A stretch of 64,000 bases of DNA. Origin: Flavimarina sp. Hel_I_48 (GTDB taxonomy: Bacteria > Bacteroidota > Bacteroidia > Flavobacteriales > Flavobacteriaceae). Positions 44,268-54,379 of the stretch are shown piece by piece. Position 1 is the stretch's first letter. Each line of letters begins with the position of its first letter. The notes below the pieces were generated by a model, which was given only the letters and a program-made list of their open reading frames with translations, did no database searches and was not told where the DNA came from. The position numbers were made by a program, and so were the translations under genes. Where the stretch lies: contig NZ_JPOL01000002.1 of assembly GCF_000733945.1 (NCBI RefSeq), positions 1,117,001 to 1,181,000 on the forward strand, given 5' to 3'.

Positions 44268-45710
44268 TTACTCGTAAGACACACCATTAATAGTGGTGTT
44301 TTTATAATTAATTTTATTGGCGTGTTCAATTAAAACGGGTGTTTTTGTACTTTTTATGATGACATTAGTCAGGTTTATGTTTTCAACAGGGGCTTCTGCC
44401 CTACCCTGAATTAAGAGGCCGTATTCCCCTCCATTTTCCACGGTTATATTTTCGAGATAAATATTTCTGATTTCAGGGATAAATTCCCCTTCTTGATTTT
44501 CATAAATTCCATAATGTGTATTTATTTTTAAAACCGCTTCTTTCACCTGCCCTATTTGTATATCTTTTACATAAACACCTTCAACAAAACCACCACGTAA
44601 CGTATTGGTTTTTATACGAATGGCACGTTCCAAATTAGGGCTATCCATTTTGCAATTTCGTACAAAAACATTGCGAACACCAGCTGAGATTTCACTCCCC
44701 ATGACAACACCGCCATGACCGTCCTTCATTTCACAATTTTGAACAACGATATTCTCGCTGGGGATCGCAACCCTTCTGCCGTCGTTATTCCTACCTGATT
44801 TAATAGCAATACAGTCGTCACCGGTGTCAAATAAGCAATCTTTAATCAAAACATTTCTAGAATACTCTGGATCGCAACCATCATTATTGGGCCCCTGGCT
44901 CCTAGCGGTCACTCCATCTACAGTAACACTTTTACATTTAATGGGGTGCATGATCCAAAAGGGAGCATTGGTAAAAGTTACACCCTGAACGAGAACGTTT
45001 TCGCATTCAAAGGGTTCAAAAAAGCTAGGTCTGAGTTGATGCCCTGCTCCAAAATTGCGCTGTTCAACAGAGGTTCCTTCTTCATTCATTTTTCTGAGAC
45101 GCGGTAAATTATGTGCATCCCTTTGTTGAGGCTTACCTTCCTGATATCCGTAACGTTCTGCACCAGACCACGGCCACCAATTTTCGTTATTGGCCTGACC
45201 GTTAAAAACACCTTTTCCGGTCACCGCTATATTCTTCTGATCATAAGCATAAATCAATGGGGAGTAATTCATCAGTTCCACACCCTCATAAGAGGTATGT
45301 ACCACGGGTAAATAATCTTTCTTATTCTTACTGAATAAAATTTCCGCTCCTTCCTCAGTATATAAATTCACATTACTTTTTAAATGGATGGGACCGGTGA
45401 GGAACTTCCCCTCGGGAACGATCACCTTACCACCACCCGCCTCATTGCAGGCTGAGATCGCCTCCTTAATAGCCTCGGAATTATTGGTAGTACCGTCTGC
45501 TACGGCACCATAATCAACTATATTAAACGTTTTATCCAGAAATTGCGGGACCGTGATCGCATCGATAATTTTATCGGCCTGGTTCCAAATGGAGTCATTT
45601 TTTGATAAGGCCGTATCACCCGAACTTTGCTGATTTTTGCTTTTGCAGTTCACAAACAACAGCAGCATTGCACAGGAGGATAAAATTATCAGGTTTGCAG
45701 TATACTTCAT
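44268..45710 (-). CDS. Polygalacturonase, GH28 family (lipoprotein)
   Basis: A 480-residue lipoprotein (lipobox LLLFVNC, Cys22) with a GH28 beta-helix. All four catalytic motifs are intact: NNDG (Asp277), GDD (Asp298/299), GHG (His332) and RIK (Arg365, Lys367). It hydrolyses alpha-1,4-galacturonide bonds; the long loops around 170-215 fit an exo-acting periplasmic form, which is inference. It is the first gene of the left arm and has an operator-like site 19 bp before its start, so it is likely the regulated promoter-proximal gene. Confidence 0.95.
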   Translation of the reverse strand: MKYTANLIILSSCAMLLLFVNCKSKNQQSSGDTALSKNDSIWNQADKIIDAITVPQFLDKTFNIVDYGAVADGTTNNSEAIKEAISACNEAGGGKVIVPEGKFLTGPIHLKSNVNLYTEEGAEILFSKNKKDYLPVVHTSYEGVELMNYSPLIYAYDQKNIAVTGKGVFNGQANNENWWPWSGAERYGYQEGKPQQRDAHNLPRLRKMNEEGTSVEQRNFGAGHQLRPSFFEPFECENVLVQGVTFTNAPFWIMHPIKCKSVTVDGVTARSQGPNNDGCDPEYSRNVLIKDCLFDTGDDCIAIKSGRNNDGRRVAIPSENIVVQNCEMKDGHGGVVMGSEISAGVRNVFVRNCKMDSPNLERAIRIKTNTLRGGFVEGVYVKDIQIGQVKEAVLKINTHYGIYENQEGEFIPEIRNIYLENITVENGGEYGLLIQGRAEAPVENINLTNVIIKSTKTPVLIEHANKINYKNTTINGVSYE

Positions 45711-46017
45711 AGTTAAAAATATTTAATTGTAATCGATTGCACCAATTTATAAACCTTTTATAAAATGCCCTAATATTTTCTCTTAAAACCCGAAAAATTA
45801 ACCAAAACAGCTAATATTTAATTAGATTTCTTAGCGAACATTGGTGTAAGTATAAACAATGTAAGATAAATATGACTGCCGGGTATCTTATTATATCCTG
45901 TAGATGTAGCGTATACTGGATTTACAAAAAGTATTAGTCTAGAAAAGCATTTATCGCCCGCTGAACGATTTAAAAATACGCCGAAGCATAGGCGGCCACT
46001 ACATAATCTCAAATTAT
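45711..46017. other. Intergenic region between the two arms of the pectin locus
   Basis: About 307 bp between GH28 and PL1. The GH28-proximal end holds the operator-like site at 45729-45742. The rest (45818-46017) is AT-rich with a short plus-strand frame (PAERFKNTPKHRRPLHN) and an opposing minus-strand frame; neither is convincing as a gene, though the plus-strand one looks like a gene remnant. No exact TAnnTTTG box was found for GH28. Confidence 0.5.
45729..45742. promoter_or_regulatory. LacI-type operator-like site O1 (before GH28)
   Basis: GTAATCGATTGCAC, with the palindromic core AATCGATT. Identical over 14 bases to the site at 61533-61546. Located 19-32 bp upstream of the GH28 start codon, a position where a bound repressor would block transcription. 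Confidence 0.72.
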
Positions 46018-47358
46018 TCATTTACATAGGCCACTGAGATCATTTTCTACCAAGCTATTCATATAAACTTCCAGATTTGTATAATTCCTATCCAGAGAAT
46101 TTTTGGCAGAATCATCTGAATTCACATCCAGTTTTTTCTTTTTTTCCCAGCTATCAGACATCCCGTCCTGATCTGAATCTTTAGGTGCCGGTTCCGAATT
46201 TAATTTTGGCCATCCGCCTACGTCATTTTGTGAATCAATAATTCCATCACCAAATTTAGGCTCGCCCGTTTTTACACTTTCTACTATCCGCCTATCTACA
46301 CTATCCCTTTTTCTACTGGCACCGGCATTTGCCAATACCAGTTTATAAGCAGTTTTTGCATCTTGAGTATTAACATTCCCTTCAATAGTAAAAGCGGTAT
46401 CCATTTTGGCTTCCAAAGGTTGATCACACTGTACGCCACCATCCCAGTTATTTTTGGTAACTTTTTCTGAACCCTTCATATAATTTCCTGAAATAAAGAA
46501 ATTACCATAAGGTTTATAAGGCTCAACAATTCTATCACTTTTTGAATGTGAAGTAGCAGGACCCGGTTTAAAATAGTTATTCACCAGATTATAAGTTCCT
46601 TTTTCCCCGCCATAGATACTGTTATTCCCCCAATTATAGATTACATTATTTCTGAAATCCACATATTCCCCTTGAGGATTTTTGGTAGTTTGTGAGCCAC
46701 TAAATCGTGGATTTCTACTTTTATTGCTGGCAATAAGATTATGGTGAAAAGATGCATTTTCGCCTCCCCAAATCCCACCATAACCATGTGCCCCTTTGTG
46801 GTGGATAGAATTATTTAAGGCTTCGGAAATGATGCACCATTGCATCGTATAATTCTTATTCCAGTAAAAAGATGCGTTTTCATCGGTTGCCCAACTGATA
46901 GAGCAGTGGTCCAAAATAATATTTTGCTGATCCCTCCCACCAAAGGCGTCATCTTCCACTCTGTCTACATCGCCCATGCGGAAGCGCATATATCGAATGA
47001 TGACGTTATCAGCTTTCACCTTCATCGGATAATTTTTAATGCAGATCCCGTCGCCCGGTGCTGATTGACCAGCAATAGTTAAATTGCCACGATTAATATC
47101 AAGATTAGATTTTAGCTCAATTGTGCCCGACACTGCGAAAACAATAGTTCTGGGCCCATGCTTTAAAACGCAATCGCGTAAACTCCCATCTCCACTATCA
47201 TTCAAATTTGTAACTATACAAACCTGCCCGCCACGACCTCCAGTAGTATATCTTCCAAAACCTTCAGCAGTTGGAAAAGCCAGTTGTTGAGCCTGGATTC
47301 CATAACCTGATAATAGAATGGTTAAAAAAAAAAGATATTTTATTCTGGATATTTTCAT
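46018..47358 (-). CDS. Pectate lyase, PL1 family
   Basis: A 446-residue protein with a type I signal peptide (ending GYGIQAQ). FPTAEGFGRYTTGGRGG and VTNLNDSGDGSLRDC begin the beta-helix; RYMRFRMGD, DHCSISWATDE, HHKGAHGYGG and SRNPRFSGSQ give the Ca2+ and catalytic Arg regions of PL1. The tail has PKDSDQDGMSDSWEKKKKL, a thrombospondin type 3-like Ca2+ loop. It cleaves de-esterified homogalacturonan. No lipobox and no T9SS sorting domain is seen, so it is exported to the periplasm or released. Last gene of the right arm. Confidence 0.93.
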   Translation of the reverse strand: MKISRIKYLFFLTILLSGYGIQAQQLAFPTAEGFGRYTTGGRGGQVCIVTNLNDSGDGSLRDCVLKHGPRTIVFAVSGTIELKSNLDINRGNLTIAGQSAPGDGICIKNYPMKVKADNVIIRYMRFRMGDVDRVEDDAFGGRDQQNIILDHCSISWATDENASFYWNKNYTMQWCIISEALNNSIHHKGAHGYGGIWGGENASFHHNLIASNKSRNPRFSGSQTTKNPQGEYVDFRNNVIYNWGNNSIYGGEKGTYNLVNNYFKPGPATSHSKSDRIVEPYKPYGNFFISGNYMKGSEKVTKNNWDGGVQCDQPLEAKMDTAFTIEGNVNTQDAKTAYKLVLANAGASRKRDSVDRRIVESVKTGEPKFGDGIIDSQNDVGGWPKLNSEPAPKDSDQDGMSDSWEKKKKLDVNSDDSAKNSLDRNYTNLEVYMNSLVENDLSGLCK

Positions 47359-47527
47359 AACAGTGTTTAGGTAAAAAAGGAAAGCGATGCCTAATCACCG
47401 AACTTCCCTGTGTTTTTAATTTATTTATTAAACTACCATAAAGCCTTTATATTCATCCTAAGCAATTTAACATCATTCACTGAAGGATTACTTCCCCGAA
47501 CCATTTTTACAGATCTTAATTTGAATA

Positions 47528-49378
47528 CTAATATTCAAAGGCTCCCAAGTCTGGCGCAGAACCATTGTACGGTAAGCCCACATCCACTCCTTTGTCTATC
47601 AAATCACTATCTGACGTTAGATGGAAAAAACTGACATCCGGGAGGCTTCCATCTGCTTTTCTAGATCCTGTCAACTCAGCATAATCTATACTTTCAAAAT
47701 CATCGACAGTGGTTTCAATACCATCCATCCAGCTGTTGTTTGTAATATCAAGCGTAGTTTCGTTGATACTTCCTACATCACCTAGCACGTTACTGTTTTT
47801 GATAATTAAATTTTCAAGAGGATTGGTATTGCTAAAAGCATAATTTCTACCATTATCATAAGCAGATGCGTTATAAATTGTCACCTCGCCCCTGTTACTA
47901 TTATGGTCAAAACCATCAGATGCATTACCTACTGCCATACAACTTGTGTAAACCGCATTATGCTTTAAATCCTTATTATCACTTCCTCCAGTTTTAAAGC
48001 CGTTGCCATCGCCACCACTAATAGAGCCATCTTCTAAATAACCGTTTTTTATGGCCCAACAATTTTCGTACGTGGTCGTAATATTATCAGCTCCTCTTAA
48101 ATACCCATCCCAGCCATCATCCAGGTTTTGCCATGCTCTACAACCAACAAATTTATTACCTGTACCTACATTTAGCTTCACTGCAAAACCATCAGCATTT
48201 TCAAGTGATGAATCGGCATTGAAATAAGAATCGCAATTCAGGACGGTATTGTTCGCAGCACCATTATCTATTTGAAGACCGGTATCTGAGCATTCAGAAA
48301 AAGTACAGAACTCAATAATATTGTTGTTCCCTTTTACCTGCATACCGTTATCTCCTGCTTTATAGATATCAATCCCTTTTACATGCCAGTAACTAGCTTC
48401 TAATTCTACCCCCCTATTAGATGAATTTTCTGTCATTGAAGAAAAATCAAATCTTGGCCTGGTATCATCATCAGGATATGCTAATAATGAGATCATATTG
48501 CTTGCACTGCCACTAGTATTGATTTCTATTGTGGAATCAAAAGTATAATCTCCGCCACGTATATAGATATTCTCACCTGGAAGGGCCGCTGCAATTGCAT
48601 CTAAAACCTCCTGAGAAGTACTTACCACCTTACCTACAATAGAAGAGGTGTCATCTCCAGTCTTGAAAGAATAGGTATTACTTATGGCTGTGTTTTTTCC
48701 ATCGCTGGTTTCCACATGCCAAAAGTATATGGCGTTAGGATCAACCTCAATTTCTATAGAAGTCTCTGTGAGGCCTTTCCATTCTTGCGGGGGTTCCTCG
48801 TTGCCATCTACAGTATCTGCAAACAATGTAAATGTCAATGGGTCTTCATCTGTATCAGTTAATGCTCCTTCCCATTCAAGTGTAACTTTACCATCAACGG
48901 GCGATACCGTAGCTCCTGAGGCAGGTGATACTAGCGTAGCGGGAAAAGGAACATTGTTAGCCCCAGGCTCACCCGCCACATAAAATCTGAACGATTCAGA
49001 AGCTGTAGTATCTTCCACAGCATTTTTTGAGATAACCTTCCAGGTATATGGATTCCCCCTTTCGAGCCTAACGGCGATAGAGGTAGTAGTAAGGTTTGGT
49101 CTTTGGGTTAACTCTTGAGACGCTAAATTTGTGATCACAAGATCGTACCTTTCTGCATCGGTCGCTTCATTCCATTCAAAAGCTACAGAGGCCATATTTG
49201 CAACGACATCTCCCACTTCGCATTCTGTATTGTTCTGTGGAAGAACTAAACTAGCCATATCTGGAATAGCGTCAACACCTTCAGCATCGTCGTCATTGTT
49301 GGAGCATGACAGCGTTACAACTCCCATAAGAAAAATCAGGAACAATTTGGAACAAAGTATATTTAAAAAACTTTTCAT
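47528..49378 (-). CDS. Pectate lyase, PL9 family (surface lipoprotein)
   Basis: A 616-residue lipoprotein (GVVTLSC, Cys25). After the Cys comes SNNDDD, an acidic signal typical of lipoproteins exported to the cell surface. Two fibronectin-like domains (about 40-135 and 145-240) precede a PL9 beta-helix (about 250-600) with [44 protein letters not shown] and GNGFKTGG, whose Lys462 fits the catalytic lysine of Pel9A. It should make unsaturated oligogalacturonides at the surface for uptake by SusC/D. Its start overlaps the stop of the CE8 gene by 4 bp. Confidence 0.92.
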   Translation of the reverse strand: MKSFLNILCSKLFLIFLMGVVTLSCSNNDDDAEGVDAIPDMASLVLPQNNTECEVGDVVANMASVAFEWNEATDAERYDLVITNLASQELTQRPNLTTTSIAVRLERGNPYTWKVISKNAVEDTTASESFRFYVAGEPGANNVPFPATLVSPASGATVSPVDGKVTLEWEGALTDTDEDPLTFTLFADTVDGNEEPPQEWKGLTETSIEIEVDPNAIYFWHVETSDGKNTAISNTYSFKTGDDTSSIVGKVVSTSQEVLDAIAAALPGENIYIRGGDYTFDSTIEINTSGSASNMISLLAYPDDDTRPRFDFSSMTENSSNRGVELEASYWHVKGIDIYKAGDNGMQVKGNNNIIEFCTFSECSDTGLQIDNGAANNTVLNCDSYFNADSSLENADGFAVKLNVGTGNKFVGCRAWQNLDDGWDGYLRGADNITTTYENCWAIKNGYLEDGSISGGDGNGFKTGGSDNKDLKHNAVYTSCMAVGNASDGFDHNSNRGEVTIYNASAYDNGRNYAFSNTNPLENLIIKNSNVLGDVGSINETTLDITNNSWMDGIETTVDDFESIDYAELTGSRKADGSLPDVSFFHLTSDSDLIDKGVDVGLPYNGSAPDLGAFEY

Positions 49379-52300
49379 GATTTAATAACTTTTAGTGATT
49401 TACTTACCGAGGCTGATTTCAATTGAAGCAAATACGCTCCATTACTATAATTAGTAAGGTCAAGATTAATGACCCTATCTAAGGGAATATCTATCTTCTT
49501 TGATATATATTTTCTTCCCTTGATATCCATAAGCGCCATATCTATCTTGGTGTCATCTCCACTGATATATACCTTGACATCCCCATTGGTAGGGTTGGGG
49601 AATAAGACCACGTCTTCTGACATTAAAACGTCTTTATAAACTGTACCCTGACAATCTGAATCTGTAGAGATACTAAACCTGTTATTGCCCGTTTCCAGAT
49701 CTAATACTAAATGTGACTGTTTTGTAGTAGTAACCTTTCCATTGTGATCTATGCTATAGTGGCTAGCTCCGGAAAGTGTAAATGTTATCGTATTGTCAGT
49801 ATAATTTACAGAGGAATACGTTTCCAGAGGAGTTGGTCCTTCTATGGTTACTTTAAAACACTGCTCATACCCATCCTTTTCATCTACGGTAACACATATA
49901 TCGTAAATACCTGCAGCAAGATTTTCGATATTTGCCGAAAAAGCATTAGATGGTGATAAAGTTGCAGATCCGTTACCTGTACCAGACACTAATACATTGT
50001 ACGAATAATTAGTGTCTTCTGCACTGATGCTTATGAAACCGTCACCGTTTCCATTACAACTCACATCGTGAACCGTTATGTTATAATTATCTGCTGCCGT
50101 ATTAAAAACCTCACAACCGTAAACATCCACGATTGCCCCCTCCGGCGAATTGGGACATCTATCCTCGCTATCCACCAGTCCATCACCATCACTGTCGTCA
50201 CACACATCTCCAATACCATCTCCATCCATATCTGCCTGATCGGGATTTGATGTATAATCGCAATTATCATCTACATCGAGAATTCCATCATTATCGCTAT
50301 CATCAGTAGCAATAAGATTTGGAAGCGGATCCCATCCATCATTCCCCTTGGTGAAATTGAATGTTGTAATTTCAGTTTCATCATTTAATATAGGCTCATC
50401 CAGAACCGTTGACCATTCTACACGATCATCCATATGATTTTCACCGGAAGCCTCTGTAGTTCCATATTCATACATTTTCTCTGATTCTCCTCCCAGAGTA
50501 TTTTTCCATCCTTCCGGATCGATCAAAGATTTCTCTTCAAATCCTGGGTAAGTTGAAGTATTTATAGAAGTATTGTAGAATACAACTTCACTGGTGTTCG
50601 CCTGCCACGGCCTACCAAAAAAGCCTGGTTTTGCACCCTGAGTTGAAGCTGTGTTTATACCGGGCTCCGTTGAGGTTATATTGCATTCATACATTAGGAA
50701 TCCTCTACCTTCGCTTTGCTGTGCAGCGGTTATGTAAGCGGCATCACCACTTACATCACTGGTATTTAATACAAGATCCGTTTTATAAAAGACGGCTGTC
50801 ATTCCCCCGAAAATATAATCTACCGCACCCATCATGGCTCCTTTATACGCTACAAGCCGGGCGTCCGAACCTCCATAAAAAGAATCCTGCCTGCCCACTA
50901 TTCGGCATTTATCCAGAAGGACTTTATCTGATCCATTGGCAATTCCAATAGCTGCGGCACGTTCTACAAAGCTACGGTCCTGCACACTCGTGTTACCATA
51001 ATCTGTAGGACGCTCACCCTTGTTACCACTCCCCAGCACCACGGTATCTTCAGATTCCTTCTTGGATATATACTGGTTGTAAGAGTTCTCGATAATCAGG
51101 TCTTCAGCAACAAAACCGTTTGCAGAAACCACCAGGGTAGCATTCCAATAAGATGCATTCGTAGTACCGGATACATTGGTATAAGGTTGGGTTCCATTGG
51201 CCTTATTGACTTCAAGCACGTCTTCATGCCATTTATTATCGGTGCCCTGACTAAAATAATTGTAACCATACCCGTAGTACGAAGTAATACGAACCGCATT
51301 AGACGCTATATCCACTCCTTGATTTGTCAATTCTATACTTGGTATGGGAGCTGCGTTTTTCAGAGTAATATTATTTTCATTGATCACAACCATTTCCTCA
51401 TAATTTCCGGGATCAATCAGAACCGTAACACGCTCATCATTTGGCCTGTCCATACTTGAAATCGCGTAAAGTGCATCATTAATCGTTTGATGATCTTTAT
51501 CCTCACCCACTGTTATTTCCGCTGAATACAAAACGACATCAATAATTTCAATATTGGTAATATAAGTAGTTGCATTTACCGTAATTACCGCAATTCCAGC
51601 TTCTGTACCCGGATATTTATACGTGTAATATTCCAGTTGTGAAGTACTAGCACTATTAGTAGTTATAGCATCTCCACCGTCAATACTGAAATCTGCAGCA
51701 TAGTAATAGGTTACTACTATTTTTTGTCCAGGCTCTAGCGGTACGGCAATAGTCGCCCCATTATCTCCAACCAGATGGCCTTTGGCCTTTTCGTTCTTTA
51801 TGTTTCCATTAAATACTAACCCTTTATAAAATTCTGTATCGGCGGTGATATCTGCATCATCAAAGGCCCAGTTTGTAACATTCTCAAAATCTAACGTTTT
51901 AGAGACCGCCTCCCCTTCGACTTTCAAGTTTGAAGTAAAAGCAAGTTCTAAGGGGTATTGATCAAGACCGCTTGCGCTTAATTCATAAATTCCATCTCTC
52001 AATGCAATAGCATCGACACCTGTAAACGTATAGGAATATCCAGGCTCATTAATATTAGAAAACGAAAGCGTTAAATCATCTTTTTGAGCATCGGATAATC
52101 CATCCGCTATAATCGTGATATCCTGAACCGGTTTAGGTTCAAAAACTATATCGTTTGCGGTATCAGCAGTTATTTCCAGCGAATTTTCCGGAATATAGAA
52201 ATCATTCACACCTTCTGCTTCGATAGTATATTCTATATTTGGCTCCAATTGAACCGAATACGTAGCCGCGTCAGTATCCAATACCGGATTTGGCACATAA

Positions 52301-54051
52301 ATACTATTAGCATCAGGATCTGGAGTAAATGTTAAGGTTAAATTCCCAATATTTTCTCCAAGACCGGTAACTGAGCCACCTATGGCAAAAATCTCCACTT
52401 TTTTAATAATGATATCATAACTCGTCGTACTTGCTGTAACCTCGAGAGTAGTTCCATTTGAAATGATATATCCATTTGCTCCTTCCAGCGAAATGCTGTA
52501 TTGATATCCTGTTGGCAAGTCTAGCTGATAAGAGCCATCTCTTACTACGGAGCTCCATGTTTTTCCAGCTTCATTCTCAAATACAATGGAAAAATCATCG
52601 GGTATCCCTACTGTTTCGGTTAGGTCTGCAGTTCCATTTAGCGAAGCATAAATAGCATTTTTACGTACAATTCTAAAATAGCTAGGTTTATCAGTATCGT
52701 CATAGATGTGATAGGTACCCGCAGCTTTAGCAACAAAATTTAATTCGCTAAGTTCTCCTCCTAAGGCTACAACATCGTTCTGCACTTCCGTATCGGCTAC
52801 ATTTTCAAAATGAATATTACCGCCACCATTCTGTGTAAGCCCCAAAACAGTTACCTCATCGTCCTCATTTAATTCAAGGCTCATATATCTATCTGTAGCT
52901 CCTCCAGCATTCACATAAATCTTACCTTTAAAATTTTCATATTCTGAAATGTTTTCATCGTAACGGGTCAGATTTGTATTTGAAGTCCGTAAACGGTCAT
53001 TTCCACCACCTGTCCAACTCAAATCACCTACCGAAAAATTGGGCAGCAAATTTCCTGCGCTTCCCGGGGCAATAGATTCTTCATAAAAGGAATTGATAAT
53101 TTCTTCGGTTAGTTTATTATTAAATTGAGATGCATCCAATTGTGCTGCTCCAAAGTCCCAAACATCAGCAAGACCATTACTTCCACCGCCTCCTACTTTA
53201 TCAATTGTTATGTCATAAGATGAAGTGTCCTCATCCACGTTTAATGTAGCACCGTTAGATATTACATAGCCATCAGCCCCTTGCAGGGAAATAGTATACT
53301 GAAATCCCGCAGGTAAATCGACCTGATACGTATCATTATTGACGCCTGAACTCCATATTTTGCCGGCTTCATTGGTAAATACTATAGAATAATTATCAGA
53401 TAATTCCGACGCATCTGAAACCTCTACATTTCCTGATAGCGAAGCGTAAGTCGTACTTTTACGTGCAATTCTAAAATAACTTGGTTTCCCGGTATCGTCA
53501 TAAACATGATAAATACCACTTTCTTTTGCGGTAAAATTCAATTCAGCAGGCTCTTCTCCTAAAGCAATCGTATCATCCTGTAATGTTGGATCGGCTACAT
53601 ATTCAAAATGAAGGTTACCGTCAGCATCCTGAGAAAGAGCCCATATAGTTAACACGTCATCTTCCTGAAGATTCAGGCTAAAATAACGATCTATAGCACC
53701 TCCTGAATTCACATAAACCTTACCCTTGAATTCTGGGTAATCAGAAATATTTTCATCCCATCGTGTGAGGTTTGCATTTGAAGTACGTAAGCGGTCATTT
53801 CCACCGCCAGTCCAACTCAAATCACCTACCGTAAAATCGGGCAATACATTATCTGCGCTACCCGGGGTGATAGTCTCGTCGTACCAGGAATTAATAACAT
53901 CTTCCGTTAATTGATTATTGTATTGCGAATTGTCAAGCTGCGTTGCACCGAAATCCCAAACATCTTCAATGCCATTTGAGGGTTCTTGTGAATAAGCCTG
54001 TAGAATTCCCATCAAGAGTAATAGACCTAAGAAATGTAATTTTTTCATCAT
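49375..54051 (-). CDS. Giant modular pectinesterase (CE8) with tandem N-terminal modules and T9SS tail
   Basis: A 1558-residue secreted protein. Order: signal peptide (1-21); tandem module A (about 30-286) and B (about 296-552), each starting VWDFGA; two Ig-like stretches (about 555-715); a jelly-roll-like carbohydrate-binding region (about 718-840, [16 protein letters not shown]...); CE8 catalytic domain (about 845-1242) with QDSF (Asp1056), DYIFGG (Asp1078) and FGRPWQ (Arg1147); thrombospondin type 3 Ca2+ repeats (about 1248-1315, [15 protein letters not shown]); a SprB-like domain (about 1322-1470); and a type A sorting domain ending [17 protein letters not shown]. It de-esterifies pectin at the surface. 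The PL9 gene is coupled to it. Confidence 0.93.
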   Translation of the reverse strand: MMKKLHFLGLLLLMGILQAYSQEPSNGIEDVWDFGATQLDNSQYNNQLTEDVINSWYDETITPGSADNVLPDFTVGDLSWTGGGNDRLRTSNANLTRWDENISDYPEFKGKVYVNSGGAIDRYFSLNLQEDDVLTIWALSQDADGNLHFEYVADPTLQDDTIALGEEPAELNFTAKESGIYHVYDDTGKPSYFRIARKSTTYASLSGNVEVSDASELSDNYSIVFTNEAGKIWSSGVNNDTYQVDLPAGFQYTISLQGADGYVISNGATLNVDEDTSSYDITIDKVGGGGSNGLADVWDFGAAQLDASQFNNKLTEEIINSFYEESIAPGSAGNLLPNFSVGDLSWTGGGNDRLRTSNTNLTRYDENISEYENFKGKIYVNAGGATDRYMSLELNEDDEVTVLGLTQNGGGNIHFENVADTEVQNDVVALGGELSELNFVAKAAGTYHIYDDTDKPSYFRIVRKNAIYASLNGTADLTETVGIPDDFSIVFENEAGKTWSSVVRDGSYQLDLPTGYQYSISLEGANGYIISNGTTLEVTASTTSYDIIIKKVEIFAIGGSVTGLGENIGNLTLTFTPDPDANSIYVPNPVLDTDAATYSVQLEPNIEYTIEAEGVNDFYIPENSLEITADTANDIVFEPKPVQDITIIADGLSDAQKDDLTLSFSNINEPGYSYTFTGVDAIALRDGIYELSASGLDQYPLELAFTSNLKVEGEAVSKTLDFENVTNWAFDDADITADTEFYKGLVFNGNIKNEKAKGHLVGDNGATIAVPLEPGQKIVVTYYYAADFSIDGGDAITTNSASTSQLEYYTYKYPGTEAGIAVITVNATTYITNIEIIDVVLYSAEITVGEDKDHQTINDALYAISSMDRPNDERVTVLIDPGNYEEMVVINENNITLKNAAPIPSIELTNQGVDIASNAVRITSYYGYGYNYFSQGTDNKWHEDVLEVNKANGTQPYTNVSGTTNASYWNATLVVSANGFVAEDLIIENSYNQYISKKESEDTVVLGSGNKGERPTDYGNTSVQDRSFVERAAAIGIANGSDKVLLDKCRIVGRQDSFYGGSDARLVAYKGAMMGAVDYIFGGMTAVFYKTDLVLNTSDVSGDAAYITAAQQSEGRGFLMYECNITSTEPGINTASTQGAKPGFFGRPWQANTSEVVFYNTSINTSTYPGFEEKSLIDPEGWKNTLGGESEKMYEYGTTEASGENHMDDRVEWSTVLDEPILNDETEITTFNFTKGNDGWDPLPNLIATDDSDNDGILDVDDNCDYTSNPDQADMDGDGIGDVCDDSDGDGLVDSEDRCPNSPEGAIVDVYGCEVFNTAADNYNITVHDVSCNGNGDGFISISAEDTNYSYNVLVSGTGNGSATLSPSNAFSANIENLAAGIYDICVTVDEKDGYEQCFKVTIEGPTPLETYSSVNYTDNTITFTLSGASHYSIDHNGKVTTTKQSHLVLDLETGNNRFSISTDSDCQGTVYKDVLMSEDVVLFPNPTNGDVKVYISGDDTKIDMALMDIKGRKYISKKIDIPLDRVINLDLTNYSNGAYLLQLKSASVSKSLKVIKS
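52396..53166 (-). repeat. Tandem module B coding repeat
   Basis: Encodes residues about 296-552. Begins [20 protein letters not shown], with [19 protein letters not shown] and [12 protein letters not shown], ending [11 protein letters not shown]. Both modules are 257 residues long, so the duplication was in register. Internal divergence at both DNA and protein level shows it is not recent. Confidence 0.85.
53194..53964 (-). repeat. Tandem module A coding repeat
   Basis: Encodes residues about 30-286 of the CE8 protein. Begins [20 protein letters not shown], contains [17 protein letters not shown] and [12 protein letters not shown], and ends near [11 protein letters not shown]. Alignable to module B from end to end. 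Confidence 0.85.
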
Positions 54052-54379
54052 TCCATAAAGATTTAATTTGATTAAAAAATATATTAATACGAAGATTCAT
54101 AATCCCCTATTTAGCTTTCAAATGACTTTGATTCAATAAATTATTAAAATCTTAATCAGATTGCTTCTACCGATTCTACAGATAATAATCTGGCAATATA
54201 CCTTCATAAATGCCCTATTTTGGTATGCTTTCAAGCCATTTATTACCACAATTGAAAACTCTGATAATCAGAATCTTCAATTAATCTTAAATATCTACAC
54301 TACATCTGCGAACAATAAAATCAATAACTGTTGTGCATAACAATACATTCCCTTTATCTATTTCGGTATCAAAATCATA
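54052..54379. other. Intergenic region between surface-binding gene and giant CE8 gene
   Basis: About 328 bp of AT-rich DNA, the largest gap inside the right arm. It holds a perfect 6-1-6 dyad TCTGAT-A-ATCAGA (54260-54272) and a CAGAT/ATCTG dyad (54079-54092 region shifted: 54179-54192). Neither has a T-run to act as a terminator. I see no operator core AATCGATT and no ORF; an internal promoter is possible but not shown. Confidence 0.45.

Noticed and set aside
45818..46021. 67-residue minus-strand frame between GH28 and PL1
   Set aside because: Composition is Cys/Leu/Phe-rich, it has no recognisable motif, and its start overlaps the last bases of the PL1 gene. The complementary plus-strand frame (with PAERFKNTPKHRRPLHN) looks more protein-like but has no start codon and is too short to support.
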